Below, piece after piece: positions 8,845 to 17,965 of a stretch of DNA of 46,407 bases. A program made the position numbers and the translations under genes. This DNA is from Shewanella fidelis ATCC BAA-318. GTDB taxonomy: Bacteria; Pseudomonadota; Gammaproteobacteria; Enterobacterales; Shewanellaceae. The stretch covers positions 1 through 46,407 of the forward strand of contig NZ_KI912462.1 in assembly GCF_000518605.1 (NCBI RefSeq), read 5' to 3'. The notes beneath the pieces are model-generated. The model was not told the DNA's origin, did not search any database, and was given only the letters and a program-made list of their open reading frames with translations. Positions within the stretch are counted from its first letter, which is position 1, and each line of letters opens with the position of its first letter.

Positions 8845-8879
8845 AATTTGATGTGTAAATTAAGCTATCTGATTCTAAA

Positions 8880-10346
8880 TTACACATTTTTTGTATCATT
8901 TTTAGCATCAAAGCCAAGATTTGACTCGGCTAAACTTTTTGACAACAAACCAATGTTGCCTGCACCTTGAGTTAGTAGTAAATCGCCATCTTGTAATATC
9001 TCTGGCAATATCGCTTCTAGCTGCTCGCTATCTGCAACAAATACCGGTTCAACTTGACCGCGCACACGAATAGAACGACACAGTGCTCGACTATCTGCTC
9101 CCGGAATTGCGGCTTCACCTGCCGAATACACATCTAACATCAACAAACAGTCAACTTGCGATAGCACTTCAACAAAGTCTTCGTATAAGTCACGAGTTCG
9201 ACTATAACGGTGCGGTTGATAAATCATTACTAAGCGACGCTCTGGCCAGCCAAGTCTTGCAGCTTTAATGGTGGCAGCAACTTCACTTGGGTGATGGCCA
9301 TAATCATCGACCAACTTAATTTCACCTTTGCCTGTGCTAAATTCACCAATTTGCTGGAAACGACGCCCAATACCTTGGAACTCAGCTAACGCTTTAACGA
9401 TTGCTTCATCCGCGATCTCATCTTCTGTCGCAACAGCGATTGCTGCGAGGGCATTAAGCACGTTATGTTCACCAGGCAAGTTAACTGACAGTTCTAGATC
9501 ATCAACACCTGAACGACGCACTGTAAATTCACAGCTATAACCCGTTTGCTTAAAGCTAACTGCTCGCACGTCCGCATCTTCACTAAAGCCATAAGTTACT
9601 ACTCGGCGCCCAATACGCGGCAATAATTCCCGTACAATAGGATCATCAATACAAACAACTGCAACACCGTAAAATGGCAAGTTATGTAAAAAGTCGACAA
9701 AGGTTGTTTTTAGCTTTTCAAGATCACCTTCGTAGGTGTCCATATGATCAGCTTCAATGTTTGTCACCACACTCACCATTGGTTGCAAGTGCAAAAAGCT
9801 TGCGTCACTCTCATCCGCTTCTGCGATTAAGTAGCGGCTATGGCCTAAACGTGCATTTGTTCCAGCACTATTGAGTAAGCCGCCTATTACAAAGGTCGGA
9901 TCACGATCGGCTTGACCATATACACTGGCGATTAAACTGGTCGTAGTGGTTTTACCGTGAGTGCCTGCCACTGCAACGCCATGACGATAACGCATCAACT
10001 CCGCTAACATTTCGGCGCGACGAACAATAGGAATTCTCAACTCCTTTGCTGCAACTAACTCGGGGTTATTCGCGCTGATAGCAGTAGAAACCACCACCAC
10101 ATCGGCATCTTTTACCTGACTTGCATCATGGCCGATATAGATGGTTGCACCAAGTTGAGTCAACCTTTGGGTTACCGTGCTCTCTGCGATATCAGAGCCA
10201 CTCAACTTGTAGCCTTCATTAACCAATACTTCTGCAATGCCACCCATACCTGCACCGCCAATGCCAACGAAATAGATATGTTTGACTCGGCGCATTTCAG
10301 GGATCATCGATCTTAGCTGTGAATGCTTTTCTGCTGCGTTACTCAT
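8880..10346 (-). CDS. murC: UDP-N-acetylmuramate--L-alanine ligase
   Basis: Cytoplasmic Mur ligase that adds L-alanine to UDP-MurNAc, the first amino acid of the stem peptide. The 488 aa show the N-terminal UDP-binding GIGGAGMGGIAEVL (about 28-41), the ATP-binding P-loop GTHGKTTT (128-135), and the C-terminal ligase domain with HHPSEVAAT. Its start is one base after the murG stop codon. No ddl gene follows, so D-Ala-D-Ala ligase must be encoded elsewhere. Confidence 0.98.
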   Translation of the reverse strand: MSNAAEKHSQLRSMIPEMRRVKHIYFVGIGGAGMGGIAEVLVNEGYKLSGSDIAESTVTQRLTQLGATIYIGHDASQVKDADVVVVSTAISANNPELVAAKELRIPIVRRAEMLAELMRYRHGVAVAGTHGKTTTTSLIASVYGQADRDPTFVIGGLLNSAGTNARLGHSRYLIAEADESDASFLHLQPMVSVVTNIEADHMDTYEGDLEKLKTTFVDFLHNLPFYGVAVVCIDDPIVRELLPRIGRRVVTYGFSEDADVRAVSFKQTGYSCEFTVRRSGVDDLELSVNLPGEHNVLNALAAIAVATEDEIADEAIVKALAEFQGIGRRFQQIGEFSTGKGEIKLVDDYGHHPSEVAATIKAARLGWPERRLVMIYQPHRYSRTRDLYEDFVEVLSQVDCLLMLDVYSAGEAAIPGADSRALCRSIRVRGQVEPVFVADSEQLEAILPEILQDGDLLLTQGAGNIGLLSKSLAESNLGFDAKNDTKNV

Positions 10347-10347
10347 T

Positions 10348-11457
10348 TCAACCCTTCTCAGCTAATCGAATACAGACGTTAGCAACTCGCTGAGTTGCGT
10401 CTAAAATTGCTACGTCTCGAGCACGTTGGCCCATATTACATAATTCTTGTTTATCAGATGCCAACATCGACAACTTGGTCATCAGCTTGCTGGTATCAAC
10501 TATTGGCTGTGGCAACAAGAAAGCCGCCCCAGCATTAACTAACACTTTGGCATTTTTAGTCTGGTGATCATCTACTGCATGTGGGTATGGCACCAATAAA
10601 CTAGGCAAACCAACTGCAGCAAGCTCTGATACAGTTAATGCACCTGAGCGGCAAACCACGACATCCGCCCAACGATAAGCTGCTTCCATATCGTCAATAA
10701 ATTCTGCAACACTGACGCTGCCATCTTGGCCTAAACGTTGATACTCCGCTTTGACCGCTGCCAAATTATCGCGACCAACTTGATGCCAAACCGTCATTGA
10801 ATGAGTTTTACTCACTCCTTCAAGCACGCTTGGCATTACATCATTAAAAATTTTAGCGCCTAGGCTACCACCCACAACGAGCACCTTAAGTGAGTCATCA
10901 TCACAAACTGGCTTGCGCTGTTCTCCCAAAGCAATGAGTTCTTTTCGAATTGGATTACCAACAGTTTCCGCTTTTACATCGGTAAAAGTACCCTCAAAGG
11001 CACATAAGACTTCTGCTGCGATTTTGGACAACAATCGATTGGTCATACCGGGGATCGCATTTTGCTCATGTAGCACCAAGGGAATACCGCATAACTTTGC
11101 GGCTACACCACCTGGCCCGCTAGCAAAACCGCCCATGCCCATGACAACATCCGGCTTAAAACTCTTAATAACTGCACGCGCCTGCATGATCGAACGTAAG
11201 ATCTTAAAAGGTGCAGCTAACTTGCGTATAATCCCGTTGCCACGTACGCCTTTAATATCAATAAAATCGATATCAAAGCCATGTTGCGGAACCAATCGAG
11301 CTTCCATACGCTCAGCGGTCCCTAACCAACGGACCTTCCAGCCTTGCTGACTTAAATATTTTGCAACTGCTAGCGCAGGAAAAACATGACCGCCAGTTCC
11401 ACCGGCCATGATTAAAATGCGCTTTTCTTCAGTTTGCTTAGTCATGGTTTTACTCAT
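10348..11457 (-). CDS. murG: Lipid II synthase MurG (GT28 glycosyltransferase)
   Basis: Transfers GlcNAc from UDP-GlcNAc to lipid I at the inner face of the membrane, giving lipid II. The 369 aa start with a short extension and then the glycine-rich loop MAGGTGGHVFPALAVA (about 18-33). VVGGSLGAKIFND and HEQNAIPG, typical of the family, follow. The start overlaps the ftsW stop by one base (TAATG). A second ATG four codons in is possible. Confidence 0.98.
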   Translation of the reverse strand: MSKTMTKQTEEKRILIMAGGTGGHVFPALAVAKYLSQQGWKVRWLGTAERMEARLVPQHGFDIDFIDIKGVRGNGIIRKLAAPFKILRSIMQARAVIKSFKPDVVMGMGGFASGPGGVAAKLCGIPLVLHEQNAIPGMTNRLLSKIAAEVLCAFEGTFTDVKAETVGNPIRKELIALGEQRKPVCDDDSLKVLVVGGSLGAKIFNDVMPSVLEGVSKTHSMTVWHQVGRDNLAAVKAEYQRLGQDGSVSVAEFIDDMEAAYRWADVVVCRSGALTVSELAAVGLPSLLVPYPHAVDDHQTKNAKVLVNAGAAFLLPQPIVDTSKLMTKLSMLASDKQELCNMGQRARDVAILDATQRVANVCIRLAEKG

Positions 11458-12674
11458 TATTTTCCTGCACGGCCATCAACGGCCTGAATAACACTTAAGC
11501 GTCGCTCATAATCAATACGGATCAGCATCATGACAGCTGCCGTCATCACCCATAAGCTACTGCCGCCATAGCTAATAAATGGCAGGGTCAATCCTTTAGT
11601 TGGCAGCATACCAATACTGGCGCCGACGTTGACCACAGTTTGAAAACAGATCCAAATCCCTATGCCATAAGCGAGGTAACCTTCAAATGCTCTTTCCAAA
11701 ACCAAGCACATATTACCTAGCTTAATCGCTCTCAATGCCACAAAGAGCAACACAGCCAACACTGCGATAATGCCGATAAATCCAAGTTCTTCACCAATAA
11801 CGGCAAAGATAAAGTCGGTATGCGCTTCAGGCAAATACTCTAACTTCTGAATGCTGTTTCCCAAGCCTTGACCAAACCAATCACCTCGGCCATAGGCCAT
11901 TAGTGATTGAGTTAGCTGATAACCACTACCAAATGGATCCTGCCAAGGATCTAAAAACGAGGTAACTCGGCGCATTCGGTATGGTTCAAATAACACCAAA
12001 GCCACAAATGCTAAAATCCCCGCCAATATCAAAGCAAAGAAATCAAATAAGCGCGCACCAGCTAAAAACAGTAAACCCACAGTACCAACAAAAAGTACGA
12101 CCACTGTGCCTAAGTCAGGCTGGGCTAAAATTAACACCGCATAAGCTGCAAATACTGCAATAGGCTTATAAAAACCTTTGGCGTTTTCTCTAATCTCTTG
12201 ATGGCGTCTAACTAAATATCCCGCCATATATATCGCAAAAGCAAACTTTGCGATTTCTGCAACTTGAATACGAATTGGCCCTATTGATAACCAACGCGTA
12301 GCGCCATTTACGGTGGTACCTACCAGCAACACAGCCACTAACATCAAGCCAACAACGAGCAGCAGTAAAGGACTAAAATTCTGCCAATGTCGCATCTCAA
12401 TCTGCAGCACTACGGCTGCAATCAACACGCAACCGATAAGATAAGCACCGTGACGCCACACAAAATGAAACGGGTTACCCGTCAATGTTTGCGCTTCTGG
12501 CATTGATGCAGACATCACCATCACAAAGCCAAAGCTAATAAGCGCCAACACAGCAAACAATAACGACCTATCGTAAAGATGCTTAGTCGGCGTGATGTCA
12601 TCATTAAACAAATTTGCCAAGGGCCATTTAAAGCGCTCACCAAATAGGTTCAACTGCTTGATCTTACTGAGCAT
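11457..12674 (-). CDS. ftsW: SEDS glycosyltransferase FtsW
   Basis: Septal peptidoglycan polymerase of the SEDS family, partner of the transpeptidase FtsI. About ten membrane segments are visible, with the family signatures AQPDLGTVVVLF, LEYLPEAHTDFIFAVIGEE and a C-terminal GMLPTKGLTLPFISYGGSS. I place the start at the ATG 12674 (405 aa, 11-base overlap with murD). A GTG at 12710 would give 417 aa but a 47-base overlap, less like the rest of this operon. Neither has a convincing Shine-Dalgarno. Confidence 0.95.
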   Translation of the reverse strand: MLSKIKQLNLFGERFKWPLANLFNDDITPTKHLYDRSLLFAVLALISFGFVMVMSASMPEAQTLTGNPFHFVWRHGAYLIGCVLIAAVVLQIEMRHWQNFSPLLLLVVGLMLVAVLLVGTTVNGATRWLSIGPIRIQVAEIAKFAFAIYMAGYLVRRHQEIRENAKGFYKPIAVFAAYAVLILAQPDLGTVVVLFVGTVGLLFLAGARLFDFFALILAGILAFVALVLFEPYRMRRVTSFLDPWQDPFGSGYQLTQSLMAYGRGDWFGQGLGNSIQKLEYLPEAHTDFIFAVIGEELGFIGIIAVLAVLLFVALRAIKLGNMCLVLERAFEGYLAYGIGIWICFQTVVNVGASIGMLPTKGLTLPFISYGGSSLWVMTAAVMMLIRIDYERRLSVIQAVDGRAGK

Positions 12675-13983
12675 CGAGCGCAACAACCAAGCTACGGAAC
12701 TCTTCACCACGAGCCATATAATTCGGATACATATCTAAACTGGCACAAGCTGGAGATAAAATAACAATATCTCCCGGTGTCGCAATTTCACGTGCAGCAG
12801 CCACAGCTTCAGCCATAGTTGCAACCTTAATTGCATCAGGCTTCAATGCGGCAATTTTGTCTCCATCTCGACCTAAGGTAATTAGCTGGCTAACTTTCTC
12901 TAGCACTGGTTCTAGGTTCGCTAAGTCCGCGCCCTTGCTATCGCCACCCGCAATAAGAATCAGCTCACCTAAGTGATCACTCAAACCATCAATAGCAGCA
13001 ACGGTTGCGCCAACATTGGTTGCTTTAGAATCATTGATATAAGTGACACCATCGACTTCAGCGACAGTCTCACAACGATGGGCTAAGCCGTTAAATACTT
13101 TAGCTACGGCAACTTGATGTTCACGTGCTATGCCAACTGCTGTTGTTAATGCCATAGCCGCCAACACATTCGCATGATTATGGCTACCCACTAAGGCTAC
13201 ATCTGCAACAGGCATTATAGGGCTGCTACCCAAAACCAACATACCACCTGCGATTCCCCACGCATCATCGTTAGGAACATCTAAACCAAAGCTATTTTGG
13301 TTAGTTGGATGGTTAGGTATCGTCAGTGGGTCTTCACGATTAAACAGCACCATCTTGGTCTGCTCGTAGAGCTTTAACTTAGCTTGGCGGTAAGACTCTA
13401 TATCGTTATAGCGGTCCATATGATCTTCACTCACATTCAAACAAGTCGCGATAGCGCATTGCAGGCTATGAGTGGTTTCTAACTGAAAACTAGAAAGCTC
13501 AAGAATATAAAGATCTTTTGGCTCAAGTAATAGATCTAACGCTGGCACTCCGATATTACCGCCAACAGCATATGAACAACCGCTTGCCTCAGCGATTTCG
13601 CCCACTAAGGTCGTTACCGTGGTTTTACCATTAGAGCCTGTAATACCAATCACTTTGGCGTCTGTTTTACTGACTTCCCTAGCAAAGAGTTCAACATCAC
13701 CAATCACTTCAATTCCCATATCGAATGCGACTCTCACTTCAGGAGTTTCACATGCAATACCCGGACTAATAACGATTTGCTCAGCCTGAACGAGATAACG
13801 ACAATCAAACCCGCCTGCCACTAATTGAACTTGCGGGAATTCAGCTGCCAATACGTCTGCACCAGGAGGCGCAGCTCGGCTATCCATCACCAATGGGGTG
13901 ATACCTTGTCCACACAGGTAACGCACAACAGACAAGCCTGTTGCACCTAAACCTAATACTATGTGTGAATACTGCTGCGCCAT
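12664..13983 (-). CDS. murD: UDP-MurNAc-L-Ala--D-glutamate ligase
   Basis: Adds D-glutamate, the second stem residue. The 439 aa have the N-terminal LGLGATGLSVVRYL dinucleotide-like loop, the P-loop GITGSNGKTTVT near 112-123, and NDSKATN in the C-terminal half, which is typical of MurD. It lies 54 bases after mraY and overlaps the start of ftsW. Confidence 0.98.
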   Translation of the reverse strand: MAQQYSHIVLGLGATGLSVVRYLCGQGITPLVMDSRAAPPGADVLAAEFPQVQLVAGGFDCRYLVQAEQIVISPGIACETPEVRVAFDMGIEVIGDVELFAREVSKTDAKVIGITGSNGKTTVTTLVGEIAEASGCSYAVGGNIGVPALDLLLEPKDLYILELSSFQLETTHSLQCAIATCLNVSEDHMDRYNDIESYRQAKLKLYEQTKMVLFNREDPLTIPNHPTNQNSFGLDVPNDDAWGIAGGMLVLGSSPIMPVADVALVGSHNHANVLAAMALTTAVGIAREHQVAVAKVFNGLAHRCETVAEVDGVTYINDSKATNVGATVAAIDGLSDHLGELILIAGGDSKGADLANLEPVLEKVSQLITLGRDGDKIAALKPDAIKVATMAEAVAAAREIATPGDIVILSPACASLDMYPNYMARGEEFRSLVVALDAQ

Positions 13984-14037
13984 ATCAGACCTATTTCAAT
14001 TCAGTTAATATCTGTTTAATGTAATTAATTCGGAAGC

Positions 14038-15120
14038 TTATCTAAGCTTCAATGTAGCTAGTCCAAGTAGAACTAAAAACAGTGAAATAATCCAAAAACG
14101 TACAATCACTCGCGGCTCAGGCCAACCTTTCAACTCATAGTGATGATGAATAGGCGCCATACGGAAGATACGTTGTCCACGGAGCTTATATGAGCCAACT
14201 TGCAAGATCACCGACACGGTTTCCATTACAAAAACACCGCCCATAATTACTAGCAAAATCTCTTGGCGAACCAATACAGCAATCGCGCCTAGCGCCGCAC
14301 CTAACGCTAATGAGCCAACATCACCCATAAATACTTGCGCTGGGTATGTGTTAAACCACAAAAAACCTAAACCGGCACCAACAATTGCGGTACACACTAT
14401 CACTAACTCACCAGAACCCGGCAAGTATGGTATGTGCAAATAGTTTGCAAACTGTACATGGCCTGAAAGGTAAGCAATTAGCGCAAATGCAGCAGCTACC
14501 ATCACAGTAGGCATAATCGCTAAACCATCTAAACCATCAGTTAGATTTACAGCATTACTTGAACCGACAATAGTGAAGTACACTAACACAATAAAGAAAG
14601 CACCAAGCTGCGGCATAATATCTTTAAAGAAAGGCACGACTAATTGAGTTTCACCAGGGTTTTGCGCCGACGCATACAGATAAACAGCGATTGCTAATGC
14701 CGCAGCAGATTGCCAAAAATACTTCCAGCGCGCGATTAAGCCTTTGGTATCTTTACGTACGACTTTACGGTAGTCATCTATAAAGCCAATTAAGCCAAAA
14801 CTGCCGAGAACAAATAGCACCACCCAAACGTAACGGCTGCCAAGATCGCCCCATAGCAATACACTCACAAATACACCGGCTAGAATGAGTATCCCCCCCA
14901 TAGTAGGCGTACCACGCTTACTAAAATGAGACTCCGGGCCGTCATTACGCACCACTTGACCAATTTGCATTAGCTGCAAACGCTCAATCATCTTTGGTCC
15001 TAACCAAAGGCTCAATACCATCGCCGTCATCAAGCCTAAAATGGCCCGAAACGTCACATATGAAAATACGTTAAACCCGCTGTAAAATTGGGTTAAATAC
15101 TCAGCCAGGTAAACCAGCAT
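14038..15120 (-). CDS. mraY: Phospho-MurNAc-pentapeptide translocase MraY
   Basis: Integral membrane enzyme joining UDP-MurNAc-pentapeptide to undecaprenyl phosphate to give lipid I. The 360 aa have about ten membrane segments. The catalytic aspartates are present: D115/D116 in FIDDYRK and D195/D198 in NLTDGLDGL. The histidine motif APIHHHYELKGWPE near the C-terminus is intact. The start overlaps the murF stop by one base. Confidence 0.98.
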   Translation of the reverse strand: MLVYLAEYLTQFYSGFNVFSYVTFRAILGLMTAMVLSLWLGPKMIERLQLMQIGQVVRNDGPESHFSKRGTPTMGGILILAGVFVSVLLWGDLGSRYVWVVLFVLGSFGLIGFIDDYRKVVRKDTKGLIARWKYFWQSAAALAIAVYLYASAQNPGETQLVVPFFKDIMPQLGAFFIVLVYFTIVGSSNAVNLTDGLDGLAIMPTVMVAAAFALIAYLSGHVQFANYLHIPYLPGSGELVIVCTAIVGAGLGFLWFNTYPAQVFMGDVGSLALGAALGAIAVLVRQEILLVIMGGVFVMETVSVILQVGSYKLRGQRIFRMAPIHHHYELKGWPEPRVIVRFWIISLFLVLLGLATLKLR

Positions 15121-16499
15121 TAAACAAACTCCCCGCGACCAAAGGCCATTGTTAAAGCTTCAACTACTCGTTCCATTCTCGCACTGCGAGAACCTTTTAC
15201 CAGCACTGTAACCTCAGCTGGTAAACCGTTAATATAGTGAATAAGCCCTGCAACTAATTCATCAATATCATGGTAATGTTTAGAGCCAAAAGCGTGACTA
15301 GCACCTTCACTCAATGAACCGACACAAAACAGTGCATTTATGCCTTTTGTTTTAGCTAATTCACCAAGCTGACGATGCAAAAGGGCGGCATTGTCGCCTA
15401 ATTCGCCTAAATCGCCCAGTACTAAACAGCGATTTCCTTTAATTTCTTGAAGCCAGTCAATAGCAGCCCCCACCGAAGCCGGGTTTGCGTTATAACTATC
15501 ATCAATAACAGATACTCGCCCAAGCTGACTTGGTAACATACGCCCTTTGACAGGCTGTAATAGACTAAGACCCTGACAAATATCAACTAAAGGCAATCCA
15601 AGTGCTAAACACATGCTGGTTGCTGCTAAGGCATTCGATACTTGATGGCGTCCTGCCAGTGGCAGGTTTACCGCAACACGCTGAGTTGGCGTACACAAAT
15701 TAAAACCATAGCGGCCATAAGCATCTGCAACTAAATCTGTAGCAAACACATCTAAATTAGTTAACACGTCAGTTTGCACACCAAAACGAAGCTGCTTAAG
15801 GTGACTAGAAGCCTTGAGCATGACATCAGCAAAGCCATCATCGGCATTAATCACTGCCGTACCATTGGCTGCTACATGGTTAAAGATCTCTGACTTGGCT
15901 TTTGCCACACCTGCCAGTGAGCCAAAGCCCTCAAGGTGAGCTGAGGCTACATTGTTAACCATAGCCACACTCGGCTTCACTAAGCTTGAGGTGTAATCAA
16001 TTTCACCAGCATGGTTCGCACCTAACTCAAACACACCAAACTCATCGCCTTGTTGTAAGCGCAATAATGTCAGCGGTACACCAATTTCGTTATTAAAATT
16101 ACCTGCCGTAAACAACACTTGATGCTTTTGCGACAAAATCGTTGCGATCATCTCTTTAACACTGGTTTTGCCATTAGAGCCAGTCAATGCAATACAAATT
16201 GGCGCAACCTTTTCACGCACATAAGCGCCGATCTCACCCATTGCCTTTTGGCTATTTTCAACGATGATTTGACTGACCTTAATAGGCAGTTCTCGTTCGA
16301 CTAATAACGCATTGGCCCCCGCATCAACTGCTGCTTGCGCAAAATTATGGCCATCAAAGTTCTCACCTTTTAACGCCACAAATAAAGTCTTATTATTAAC
16401 CGCTCGACTGTCACTAGAAACGCAGTCTATTTCAACGCTCTCACCAACTAATTTGCCATTAAGGTGGGTCGTCAATTCAGCTAAAGAAACCTTTATCAT
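15120..16499 (-). CDS. murF: UDP-MurNAc-tripeptide--D-Ala-D-Ala ligase
   Basis: Last cytoplasmic Mur ligase; adds the D-Ala-D-Ala dipeptide to make the pentapeptide precursor. The 459 aa include the P-loop ALTGSNGKTSVKEMIA near 108-123, followed by the central and C-terminal ligase domains with DDSYNANPAS. The ATG overlaps the murE stop by four bases (ATGA). Confidence 0.98.
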   Translation of the reverse strand: MIKVSLAELTTHLNGKLVGESVEIDCVSSDSRAVNNKTLFVALKGENFDGHNFAQAAVDAGANALLVERELPIKVSQIIVENSQKAMGEIGAYVREKVAPICIALTGSNGKTSVKEMIATILSQKHQVLFTAGNFNNEIGVPLTLLRLQQGDEFGVFELGANHAGEIDYTSSLVKPSVAMVNNVASAHLEGFGSLAGVAKAKSEIFNHVAANGTAVINADDGFADVMLKASSHLKQLRFGVQTDVLTNLDVFATDLVADAYGRYGFNLCTPTQRVAVNLPLAGRHQVSNALAATSMCLALGLPLVDICQGLSLLQPVKGRMLPSQLGRVSVIDDSYNANPASVGAAIDWLQEIKGNRCLVLGDLGELGDNAALLHRQLGELAKTKGINALFCVGSLSEGASHAFGSKHYHDIDELVAGLIHYINGLPAEVTVLVKGSRSARMERVVEALTMAFGRGEFV

Positions 16500-17965
16500 A
16501 AATCACCTTCCGCAATTGCTTTGGTGAAGGCTCTTTCATCGTAATCCAATTTTACACCGTTCACTTCTTGATAAGTTTCATGACCTTTTCCAGCTAACAA
16601 CACCATATCGCCAGGCTTTGCCTCTGCGACAATCGTTTGGATAGCCAACTTACGATCAACTTGGGTTAAAGCATCTTGCGGGCGTCTAAGACCTGTCAAA
16701 ATGTCATTAATAATGGCTTGGGGATCTTCACTACGGCTATTATCACTGGTCACCATCACCTTATCAGCAAACTGTTCAGCGCTGGCAGCCATCATAGGCC
16801 GTTTACCTGTGTCTCTATCGCCACCACAGCCAAATAGACACCAAAGCTCACCACGACAATGAACTCTTAATGCTTTTAGTGCTTGCTCAATTGCATCTGG
16901 AGTATGGGCATAATCCACCACCAGCGTGACATCATTTGCAGTGGTAAAGCGCTCCATACGCCCAGGGACTGGCTCAAGCAATGCTGCTAGTTCTACTAAC
17001 CGCAACATATCTTCACCAAGCAAGTAAAGTGCGCCAATTGCAGCAATTAAGTTAGCTAAGTTAAAGTCGCCTAATAATGGCGAGTTAAGCTGTGCCTCCC
17101 CTTGTGGCCACACTAAAGTGCAACGCACGCCGCCATCATGAAAGTGGCAATCTTTGGCATATATATCTGCAGGAGCGTTGCCTTTTACGCTGTAAGCTAA
17201 CAACTTGTCTGAAGCCAACTCTGTAAGCCACTCTTGACCAACAGCATCATCGGCATTAATTAAACCTGCACGTAGACTGGCAAACTGAAACAAGCGCTTT
17301 TTCGCTGCGCCATAAGCTTGCATTGTGTGGTGGTAATCAAGATGGTCACGGCTTAAATTGGTAAAGACAGCCACATCAAAAGGAACCGCCTCCACTCTAC
17401 CTTGCACTAAACCGTGACTAGATACTTCCATTGCACAAGTATCGGCGCCTGCCTGTTCAAATTGCTGCAGCTGTTTGATTAAAGTAATAGGATCGGCTGT
17501 GGTATTGCCGCTATCTACAAGCTGGCCCCATAAACCGTTACCTAAAGTGCCCATTACGGCAGTTTGTTTAGCTTGCAGTAACTGCAGTTGCGCCACCAAC
17601 TGAGTAATGGAGGTTTTACCGTTAGTACCAGTAACCCCTATGATTTGCGGACGCTTGGTTGATAATGGGTATGCCTGCGCAGCTACAGCTGAAATCTGAC
17701 GGTTTAGCTGAAAAAACAGGATCTGTAAGCCTGCATCATTAACCGTTTTACCATGCTCTTCAGGCGAATCGGTGTGCACTAAAGCTGCTATCGCACCGCG
17801 TTCAAAGGCCGCACCGATAAATTTGCGGCCATCAGCTTGGTACCCCGGAATTGCGACAAACACATCGCCAGACTCAACCGCTCTACTATCTAATGTTAAG
17901 TTTTGGAAGCGCTCAGCTCCCGAATAATGGAACCATGGCGCCAATAAATCGCGTATTAGCATCAT
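16496..17965 (-). CDS. murE: UDP-MurNAc-dipeptide--meso-diaminopimelate ligase
   Basis: Adds the third stem residue, meso-diaminopimelate in gammaproteobacteria. The 489 aa carry the P-loop GTNGKTS (113-119), SSHGLVQGRV and DYAHTPDAIEQAL. The residue-selecting motif is DNSR (408-411) instead of the usual DNPR; the arginine that contacts the diaminopimelate carboxylate is kept and only the proline is changed. The first ATG overlaps the ftsI stop in an ATGA arrangement, which supports it over the ATG one codon later. Confidence 0.97.
   Translation of the reverse strand: MMLIRDLLAPWFHYSGAERFQNLTLDSRAVESGDVFVAIPGYQADGRKFIGAAFERGAIAALVHTDSPEEHGKTVNDAGLQILFFQLNRQISAVAAQAYPLSTKRPQIIGVTGTNGKTSITQLVAQLQLLQAKQTAVMGTLGNGLWGQLVDSGNTTADPITLIKQLQQFEQAGADTCAMEVSSHGLVQGRVEAVPFDVAVFTNLSRDHLDYHHTMQAYGAAKKRLFQFASLRAGLINADDAVGQEWLTELASDKLLAYSVKGNAPADIYAKDCHFHDGGVRCTLVWPQGEAQLNSPLLGDFNLANLIAAIGALYLLGEDMLRLVELAALLEPVPGRMERFTTANDVTLVVDYAHTPDAIEQALKALRVHCRGELWCLFGCGGDRDTGKRPMMAASAEQFADKVMVTSDNSRSEDPQAIINDILTGLRRPQDALTQVDRKLAIQTIVAEAKPGDMVLLAGKGHETYQEVNGVKLDYDERAFTKAIAEGDL

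Noticed and set aside
12675..12710. GTG start of ftsW with a 47-base overlap with murD
   Set aside because: The ATG at 12674 gives a short overlap like the other junctions in the operon, though the evidence is not decisive.
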